From Eubacteriaceae bacterium (GTDB taxonomy: Bacteria > Bacillota > Clostridia > Eubacteriales > Alkalibacteraceae), in the NCBI GenBank assembly GCA_003446375.1, contig DMAW01000043.1:1-11124 (forward strand): 11,124 nt of DNA, read 5' to 3'. Made by a program: the position numbers and the translations under genes. Below the pieces are notes generated by a model. That model saw only the letters and a list, made by a program, of their open reading frames with translations, ran no database searches and was not told the DNA's origin. Below are positions 6,063-11,124 of this stretch, one piece after another (within the stretch, counting starts at the first letter, position 1; each line of letters begins with the position of its first letter).

Positions 6063-6149
6063 ATTATTAAAAAATTAAAATTAAAATAAAAAAACTTGTT
6101 ATATTACATTCATAATCAACAGATAAAATTTTGGATTTTTGTAAAGTTG

Positions 6150-6188
6150 AAACAGCCTATTTTATTAAATTGATTATATGCTGTTTTT
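6150..6188 (+). terminator. Probable terminator of the sbtA operon
   Basis: AAACAGC (6150-6156) pairs with GCTGTTT (6180-6186) and runs into five T residues (6184-6188). The 23-nt loop is long, so it is a moderate candidate. It sits between the DUF6671 gene and the converging regulator remnant, where one terminator could serve both. Confidence 0.5.
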
Positions 6189-6352
6189 CATATGGAAAAT
6201 AACTCTTCAAGATTTTCTAAATTGTATGTTTGGATAGTTCTTTTGATGAATGAGATAATACCCTCCGTCTGCATGCTTTTTAGTGCCCTTGATACATTAA
6301 AATGTTCAGCCAAGGTTTTCTTTGTAAATTTTAGATTAATTACATCGCTATT
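6188..6352 (-). pseudogene. C-terminal remnant of a Crp/Fnr-family regulator
   Basis: On the minus strand 54 codons and a TGA stop read NSDVINLKFTKKTLAEHFNV, then SRALKSMQTEGIISFIKRTI and QTYNLENLEELFSI. This matches the end of Crp/Fnr regulators: the winged helix-turn-helix (LTKxxLAExxxVSR, then LxxMxxEGII) and the closing strand and helix. Compared with the usual VSRxxLSRELxxM spacing, about five to six residues are missing in the recognition helix. An in-frame TAG lies just upstream, and the whole cyclic-nucleotide-type sensor domain is absent. The homology ends near 6352, close to where the zinc-ribbon repeat begins at 6377. I infer that it once regulated the adjacent operon, because Crp/Fnr genes often lie next to their targets; this copy cannot function. 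Confidence 0.7.
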
Positions 6353-6376
6353 CTATTTATTCCATATGTTCAAGCC

Positions 6377-6610
6377 CAGCATGTATATTACTATTGTGGG
6401 AAGAATTTTGAGAGTAAAGAAAAGGCCGCAGATTTCTGCTGCCACAAATGTTATATACGAGATCGGTTCTGGCGTGATAAAGACTTAGAAGATGTAATCA
6501 AGCACTCAAAGGAGAGAACACCGCTTCAAAATGTACCAGTGTGGATCAAAAGCTTAATGGCCGGTGTTGAAGCGAGAGAATCAGCTGAAGATTCAAACGA
6601 ATATTACTGA
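6377..6610 (+). pseudogene. Truncated second copy of the helix-turn-helix/zinc-ribbon gene
   Basis: The frame from CAG 6377 to TGA 6608-6610 reads QHVYYYCGKNFESKEKAADF, then CCHKCYIRDRFWRDKDLEDV and so on to DSNEYY. It aligns with residues 98-173 of the protein at 322-843 without gaps over the zinc ribbon. The first zinc ribbon and the helix-turn-helix are missing, and no start codon or ribosome binding site fits. The first conserved cysteine is replaced by tyrosine (HVYYYC for HECYYC). It is a fragment left by insertion or deletion at the junction with the Crp/Fnr remnant. Confidence 0.8.
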
Positions 6611-6725
6611 TTTAAGCACCCACATTGAGACTTATACAAGTTAAAATAGGGGGATAGAAATTGAGTATTTACCCCTGTTACAGTATGATTTGTTAAATTG
6701 TATAAGAGTAATATGATACCGCACG
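6377..6725 (+). repeat. Direct repeat, copy 2
   Basis: This matches 610-955 in the same orientation: the zinc-ribbon fragment, its stop, TTGAGACTTA (6626-6635), and the 28-nt block at 6668-6695 that differs from 900-927 at three positions. Similarity fades after about 6725. Divergence in the coding part shows the two copies did not arise by a very recent duplication. Confidence 0.7.
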
Positions 6726-6794
6726 TTGAGACAGTAGTATTGCTATCAAGGGTAGAGAAGTAAGAGCGTAGAAACGTTTGTAAATAAGCACTTT

Positions 6795-6849
6795 CCGTGA
6801 TTTCAGATCTGGCTTTAAGCTGGAAGGATGATCACGGTTTTTGTTTTTT
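6795..6849 (+). terminator. Rho-independent terminator
   Basis: CCGTGAT (6795-6801) pairs with ATCACGG (6831-6837), with CAG and CTG pairing inside. TTTTTGTTTTTT follows (6838-6849). It insulates the restriction-modification operon from transcription coming from the left. Confidence 0.75.
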
Positions 6850-7106
6850 GGGAACATATCTAAGAATAGCAGAAGCTAAGATTGAATGGATAGAATTACT
6901 ATAGGACTTGTGAGTTGACAATCTTGCTGTTAAAAATGCGGTGAGTTGATAGAATTGTTGTCAGATTGTTTCGAAATACCGTAACTAAACCGGACAGGTT
7001 ATGTGGGCAGGATTTAAAGTTTATTGACCTTACTGTTTTAATAAAAATGTAGAACCTATTATGTTTATAAAATAATCTTTTTTGTGCTGAATTCTAAACA
7101 ATAATG
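6850..7106. other. Intergenic stretch with no recognisable gene
   Basis: Only short open frames without ribosome binding sites are present. A TTGACA at about 6915 has no matching -10 box. ACAATCT and AGATTGT form a widely spaced inverted repeat around it, which I would not interpret. The stretch becomes strongly A/T-rich toward the promoter at 7107. Confidence 0.4.
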
Positions 7107-7115
7107 TGTTATAGT
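7107..7115 (+). promoter_or_regulatory. Extended -10 promoter of the restriction-modification operon
   Basis: TGTTATAGT gives a TG-N extension and the -10 box TATAGT (7110-7115). The -35 region is poor (TGAATT at 7088-7093, 16-bp spacer), as is usual for extended -10 promoters. Transcription should start near 7122, just before the inverted repeat at 7133. Confidence 0.5.
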
Positions 7116-7132
7116 ATAAAGGTGTAATCAAA

Positions 7133-7161
7133 CTTCACAGTACTCTAATATCCTTGTGAAG
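7133..7161 (+). promoter_or_regulatory. Inverted repeat in the leader, possible operator
   Basis: CTTCACA (7133-7139) and TGTGAAG (7155-7161) are perfect 7-bp arms 15 bp apart, between the promoter and the ribosome binding site at 7166. The 22-bp centre-to-centre spacing is close to two helical turns. That suits a small dimeric helix-turn-helix repressor such as the first gene's product, so autoregulation is plausible. It could instead fold as an mRNA hairpin. Confidence 0.45.
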
Positions 7162-7176
7162 AAATGGAGGGTAAAG

Positions 7177-7401
7177 ATGATTTTAAATAACATTGAAAAG
7201 GATATAAAAATGAAATGTTTGGAAAATGATACTACTCAGTTGGGGCTTGCAGAAAAAATTGGCAAGACAGGCCAGTACATAAATCGAATTGTGAAAAAGA
7301 ATGATGGAGTACTAAATAAAACTTTTGTGCAGATGATGGAAGGTTTAGGATATGACATTGAATTAATTTACGTAAAAAGAGAGGACAGAGAAAATGAATA
7401 A
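7177..7401 (+). CDS. Small Cro/C1-type helix-turn-helix regulator of the restriction-modification operon
   Basis: The 74-residue protein starts at ATG 7177, with GGAGG at 7166-7170 six bases upstream. The in-frame GTG 7156 lies inside the inverted repeat and before the ribosome binding site, so I rejected it. Residues 18-45 (NDTTQLGLAEKIGKTGQYIN then RIVKKNDG) form a helix-turn-helix of the Cro/C1 type, and the tail reads MMEGLGYDIELIYVKRE. Its last 8 nt overlap the hsdM start (ATGAATAA), so the two are translationally coupled. Controller proteins of this size often set the timing of restriction-modification genes. Here that role is inferred from the position and the leader repeat. An adapter role for a phage-type promoter cannot be excluded. 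Confidence 0.8.
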   Translation: MILNNIEKDIKMKCLENDTTQLGLAEKIGKTGQYINRIVKKNDGVLNKTFVQMMEGLGYDIELIYVKREDRENE

Positions 7402-10147
7402 GCAGAAGCTAGCATCAACTATATGGGAATCAGCAAATCAAATGAGATCAAAAATTGAAGCTAATGAATATAAAGATTTTATTCTTGGCTTTATTTTCTA
7501 TAAGTATTTATCTGAGAAAGAGCTCGCCTTTTTTAGAAAAGAAAGATTAACCAATGCAGACATTGAAAAAGTTACCGAAGATGATGTTAAGTACGCAACT
7601 CACGTAAGACAAAATTTGGGATATTTTATTGCGTATGAAAATCTGTTTTCGACCTGGCTAAAAAAAGGCAACGATTTTGACATATCAGATGTCAGGGACG
7701 CATTATCTGCGTTTGATCGTAATATTGATGATGTATATAAAAAAGTGTTTGAGAAAATTTTTAATACATTGCAAACAGGTTTATCTAAACTTGGAGAAAC
7801 TTCACAAGCACAAACGAAAGCTGTAAAAAATCTTCTTAAATTGATAAGAAGAATTCCTATGGACGGAAAGCAAGATTACGATGTTCTTGGGTTTATTTAT
7901 GAATACTTAATTAGCATGTTTGCAGCCAATGCAGGTAAAAAAGCAGGAGAGTTCTATACCCCTCATGAAGTTTCTGTCTTAATGTCAGAAATAATTGCAG
8001 AACATTTAAAGAGTAGAAAGCAAATTAAGATATATGATCCTACATCTGGTTCAGGATCATTATTGATAAATATCGGTAACTCTATTGCTAAATATTTAGG
8101 AAAAAACAAGATAGATTATTATGCACAGGAACTTAAGGAAAACACCTATAACCTAACAAGAATGAATTTAGTTATGAGAGGAATTAGACCAGCAAATATC
8201 AACGTAAGAAACGGTGATACTTTGGAGGATGATTGGCCGTTTTTTGAGGATAATGATAAAGACAAGACATACAGATTAATACGTGTGGATGCCGTTGTCT
8301 CGAATCCTCCTTATTCACAAAAATGGGATTCAGCTGACAAAGAATTCGACCCAAGATATAAAAATTATGGTGTGGCACCAAAGAGTAAAGCAGATTATGC
8401 GTTTCTATTGCATGACCTATATCACCTTGAAGATGATGGGATTATGACAATCGTCCTTCCTCACGGTGTTCTCTTTAGAGGTGGAGAAGAAGGCAAAATC
8501 AGAGAGAATCTTATAGAAAAGAACAACATAGATACGATTATCGGTTTACCACCGAATATTTTCTTTGGTACAGGTATTCCTACAACTATACTGGTCCTTA
8601 AAAGAAATCGCCCTACTTCCGATGTGCTGATTATAGATGCATCTAAAGGGTTTGAGAAAGCCGGAAAGAATAATGTATTGAGAGCACGAGACATTAAAAA
8701 AATTGCTGACGTTATTAAAAGCAGACAATCTGTTGAAAAGTATTCTGCTCTTGTTTCTAAAGAAACTATTCGAGAAAATGGCTATAACCTTAACATCTCT
8801 CGCTATGTTGATTCCTTAGAATCCGCAGAAAGTTGGGATATTTATGCGACTATGTTTGGTGGGGTCCCTGTAAAGGAAGCAGATCAGCTACATAAGTATT
8901 GGGATACTTTCCCAGGACTCAGAGATGCAATTTTTCAGAAAATATCTAATGAGTATTTGGCTGTGAGATCTAATGATATAAAAGAAGTTATAACCTCTCA
9001 TGATTCATTAAAAAAATACAAACAAGCATTCTCAAATGAGTTCAGTGATTTTTATAAAACATTAAAAAATGACTTGATTGAGGAAATTCTTGATGTGTCT
9101 GCAGATAGTGAAAAAGAAAAACTAAGTATAGATATTTTTACTAGAATTGAAAGTGTGAAACTTGCTGACAAGTACAAAGCGTATCAGATTCTTTCGGATA
9201 ATTGGGATGTTATCTCTACGGATTTGGAAATGATTCAGTCAGAAGGTTTTGAAGTTATCAATCAGGTCGATCCTAACATGGTCCTTAAAAAGAAAGAAGC
9301 AAATGATGATGAGGTTCCAGAAGTGCAAGATGGATGGAAAGGTCATATTTTACCTTTTGATTTAGTTCAGAGAGAGATTCTAGCAGAAGACTTAGAAGAA
9401 CTTCAGATGATAGAAAAAAGATTAGTGGAGATCACTTCTTTATATGCAGAGATCATTGATTCGTTTGATGCAGAAGAAAAAGACAGCAGTGTATTGAATG
9501 ACACAAACGATGCTTTTGTAGCAAAGGAAGTTAAGAGTTTTGTTTCAGAAGCCCTCAGTGATGTGGAAAATGATGAAATAATCGCATTAAGAAAATATTT
9601 GAAACTTTCCAAGAAAAAGGAAAAAATAGATTATATAAATAGCTGTAAAACAGTTACATGGCATTTAATGGAGCAAGGTACTGATGGGACATATAAGAAA
9701 GGCTCTGTTAATAGTAGAATAAGTGAATTGCAAAGGATGTATGAGTTCCCTGAAGATTCATTTGAGCACAAAGTGATGACTGTATTATCTCTTATGGAAG
9801 AAGAAAGTCAGGCTAAAAAAGATCTAAAACGGAAATGGGAAGCTCTTCATATTAAGACCAAAGAAACTATCGAAAATCTTGATGAGGGCGAATCTTTGCG
9901 TTTGCTGGAATTAAAATGGATTAAGCCATTAGTAGATTCTCTTTTTGCTATTCCAGATGAAATTATTGGAGAACTAATTAACAAAGTAATTTATCTAAAT
10001 GAAAAATATTGTATTACGTTTTCTGATATTGAAAATCAAATAGAAAACACAAGTGAAAAATTATCAAATATGATTGATGAGCTTGTTGGGAACGAATCTG
10101 ACACTAAAGGATTAGCAGAATTCAAGAAGATTTTGGGGGTGGAATGA
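7394..10147 (+). CDS. hsdM: Type I restriction-modification DNA methyltransferase subunit, long form
   Basis: The 917-residue product modifies adenine at N6 in the sites chosen by HsdS and is also needed in the restriction complex. The N-terminal HsdM helical domain spans about 1-150 (LASTIWESANQMRSKI, FILGFIFYKYLSEK). The methyltransferase core has GEFYTP (185-190), the S-adenosylmethionine site DPTSGSGSLL (215-224), the catalytic NPPY (304-307), and FGTGIPTTILVL (391-402). The core ends near residue 475. The remaining roughly 440 residues are acidic and lysine-rich, mostly helical, with likely coiled coils (for example 680-760). Many HsdM proteins have about 500 residues, so this is a long subtype. 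AGAGG at 7380-7384 precedes ATG 7394 within the end of the regulator gene. HsdS follows with an overlap of 1 or 4 nt. Confidence 0.92.
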   Translation: MNKQKLASTIWESANQMRSKIEANEYKDFILGFIFYKYLSEKELAFFRKERLTNADIEKVTEDDVKYATHVRQNLGYFIAYENLFSTWLKKGNDFDISDVRDALSAFDRNIDDVYKKVFEKIFNTLQTGLSKLGETSQAQTKAVKNLLKLIRRIPMDGKQDYDVLGFIYEYLISMFAANAGKKAGEFYTPHEVSVLMSEIIAEHLKSRKQIKIYDPTSGSGSLLINIGNSIAKYLGKNKIDYYAQELKENTYNLTRMNLVMRGIRPANINVRNGDTLEDDWPFFEDNDKDKTYRLIRVDAVVSNPPYSQKWDSADKEFDPRYKNYGVAPKSKADYAFLLHDLYHLEDDGIMTIVLPHGVLFRGGEEGKIRENLIEKNNIDTIIGLPPNIFFGTGIPTTILVLKRNRPTSDVLIIDASKGFEKAGKNNVLRARDIKKIADVIKSRQSVEKYSALVSKETIRENGYNLNISRYVDSLESAESWDIYATMFGGVPVKEADQLHKYWDTFPGLRDAIFQKISNEYLAVRSNDIKEVITSHDSLKKYKQAFSNEFSDFYKTLKNDLIEEILDVSADSEKEKLSIDIFTRIESVKLADKYKAYQILSDNWDVISTDLEMIQSEGFEVINQVDPNMVLKKKEANDDEVPEVQDGWKGHILPFDLVQREILAEDLEELQMIEKRLVEITSLYAEIIDSFDAEEKDSSVLNDTNDAFVAKEVKSFVSEALSDVENDEIIALRKYLKLSKKKEKIDYINSCKTVTWHLMEQGTDGTYKKGSVNSRISELQRMYEFPEDSFEHKVMTVLSLMEEESQAKKDLKRKWEALHIKTKETIENLDEGESLRLLELKWIKPLVDSLFAIPDEIIGELINKVIYLNEKYCITFSDIENQIENTSEKLSNMIDELVGNESDTKGLAEFKKILGVE

Positions 10148-11124
10148 TGGCGAAAAAAGGGAAAAAACCTGAAATCAGATTTGCTGGATATGAAACTGAG
10201 TGGATTGAGAAAAATTTTGATGAGACATTCGAAATGCTTTCGAATAATACATTATCCAGGGATGCGTTAAACTATGATGGTGGTGCAGCAAAAAATGTTC
10301 ATTACGGTGATGTGTTAGTTAAATTTGGAGAGTATCTTGATGTCAATCGTGAGAAGCTACCTTATATCAACGACGATACTATTGCACTTAAGTTTATAAA
10401 ATCATACTTGAAAGATGGAGATATTGTCATTGCTGACACAGCAGAAGATGAGTCCGTAGGAAAATGTACGGAAGTGATAGGTATTGAAGATACTCCAGTT
10501 ATTTCAGGGTTGCATACTATGCCATGCCGCCCAAAACAGAAATATGCACCAAAGTATATGGGGTATTATCTGAATTCAAATGCGTATCACGATAAGTTAT
10601 TACCTCTAATGCAGGGAGTAAAAGTTACATCAATTTCAAGAACTGCAATAAAAGATACCAATCTAATTATCTCGCAAGAATTAGAGGAGCAATCAAAAAT
10701 TGGTGACTTTTTATCTTCTTTGGATGATAAGATCAATTTTGAAGTTTCTAAGATTAAAAAGCTTACAATTGTAAAAAAATCATTGATGGAAAAAATGTTC
10801 CCCAAAGAAGATAACAATACGCCAGAGATTAGATTTAATGGATTCACTGACCCTTGGGAACAACGTGAAGTTGGAGAAATTCTTGTGGAGCGTAATGAAC
10901 AATATCCCCAAAGCAATGAATACCCACTTATGGCTTTCATAGCAAATGAAGGTGTTGCCCATAAAGGCGATAGATACGATAGAAGTTTTCTTGTAAATGA
11001 TATAGAAAATAAAGCGTACAAAAGAACTGAATTGGGAGATTTTATTTATAGTTCTAATAATCTTGAAACAGGATCCATTGGACTTAATAAGTATGGGAAA
11101 GCATCACTTTCTCCGGTTTATAGT
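10147..11124 (+). CDS. hsdS: Type I restriction-modification specificity subunit (3' end outside window)
   Basis: At least 326 residues are visible. The protein picks the DNA target through two recognition domains. The first runs from KPEIRFAGYETEWIEKNF (7-24) to about 175. The conserved central helix follows: LEEQSKIGDFLSSLDDKINF (178-197), then EVSKIKKLTIVKKSLMEKMF. The second half starts with a repeat of the first half's opening, PEIRFNGFTDPWEQREVGEI, and is cut off by the window end. This two-fold internal repeat is typical of HsdS. ATG 10147 fits GGGGG at 10135-10139 better (7 nt), but ATG 10144 is in frame and overlaps the hsdM stop as ATGA. An hsdR gene is expected nearby but is not seen in this window. 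Confidence 0.9.
   Translation, partial: MAKKGKKPEIRFAGYETEWIEKNFDETFEMLSNNTLSRDALNYDGGAAKNVHYGDVLVKFGEYLDVNREKLPYINDDTIALKFIKSYLKDGDIVIADTAEDESVGKCTEVIGIEDTPVISGLHTMPCRPKQKYAPKYMGYYLNSNAYHDKLLPLMQGVKVTSISRTAIKDTNLIISQELEEQSKIGDFLSSLDDKINFEVSKIKKLTIVKKSLMEKMFPKEDNNTPEIRFNGFTDPWEQREVGEILVERNEQYPQSNEYPLMAFIANEGVAHKGDRYDRSFLVNDIENKAYKRTELGDFIYSSNNLETGSIGLNKYGKASLSPVYS

Noticed and set aside
6192..6488. 98-codon plus-strand open frame
   Set aside because: It crosses the Crp/Fnr remnant antisense and then the zinc-ribbon fragment in the wrong frame, with no ribosome binding site. Both other readings match known families.
10587..11021. 144-codon minus-strand open frame
   Set aside because: It lies antisense within hsdS, which has clear family motifs. 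The frame shows no recognisable domain.
1..11124. CRISPR array, tRNA or rRNA genes
   Set aside because: No regularly spaced repeats, cloverleaf-like sequence or rRNA-like stretch was noticed on either strand.

Overview
The window is AT-rich, low-GC DNA with strong AGGAGG-type ribosome binding sites, sigma-A-like promoters and many AGA arginine codons. This points to a Bacillota genome, most likely an anaerobic member of the Clostridia. The genus cannot be fixed from the sequence. The region looks accessory: it holds a complete insertion sequence, two copies of a decayed mobile-element-type gene, a regulator pseudogene and a restriction-modification operon around a small transport operon.

Layout. 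1-212 is the tail of an unrecognised gene. 322-843 encodes a small helix-turn-helix plus double zinc-ribbon protein. A second copy of its C-terminal half and downstream DNA lies at 6377-6725 in the same orientation. 844-1440 is non-coding with several hairpins. 1441-2932 is a complete IS4-superfamily element with 23-bp terminal inverted repeats, a likely 4-bp TTAG target duplication and an intact transposase on the minus strand. The transposase start region can fold so that both its ribosome binding site and its start codon are paired.

2952-6188 is the core. A perfect consensus promoter (TTGACA, 17 bp, TATAAT) reads into a DUF2294/MpsC-family gene that seems to start at ATA. A large structured RNA/terminator follows, then three co-directional genes: an SbtA-family sodium/bicarbonate-type permease, a small PII-like protein resembling SbtB, and a DUF6671 protein with four CXXC pairs. 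MpsC-family genes and SbtA/SbtB are separately linked to dissolved inorganic carbon uptake, so the set can be read as a bicarbonate/CO2 supply locus whose carrier is gated by the PII-like partner. The C-terminal remnant of a Crp/Fnr-type regulator lies just beyond on the opposite strand, truncated where the second zinc-ribbon copy begins. A former regulator of this locus may have been lost.

7107-11124 is a type I restriction-modification operon: an extended -10 promoter, an inverted-repeat leader that may be an operator, a 74-residue Cro/C1-type helix-turn-helix protein, an unusually long HsdM (917 residues) overlapping it by 8 nt, and an HsdS cut off by the window end. No hsdR is visible; it may lie outside the window.

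The points most worth a second look are the inorganic carbon locus with its uncharacterised inter-gene RNA, the ATA start, and the double pairing over the transposase start.
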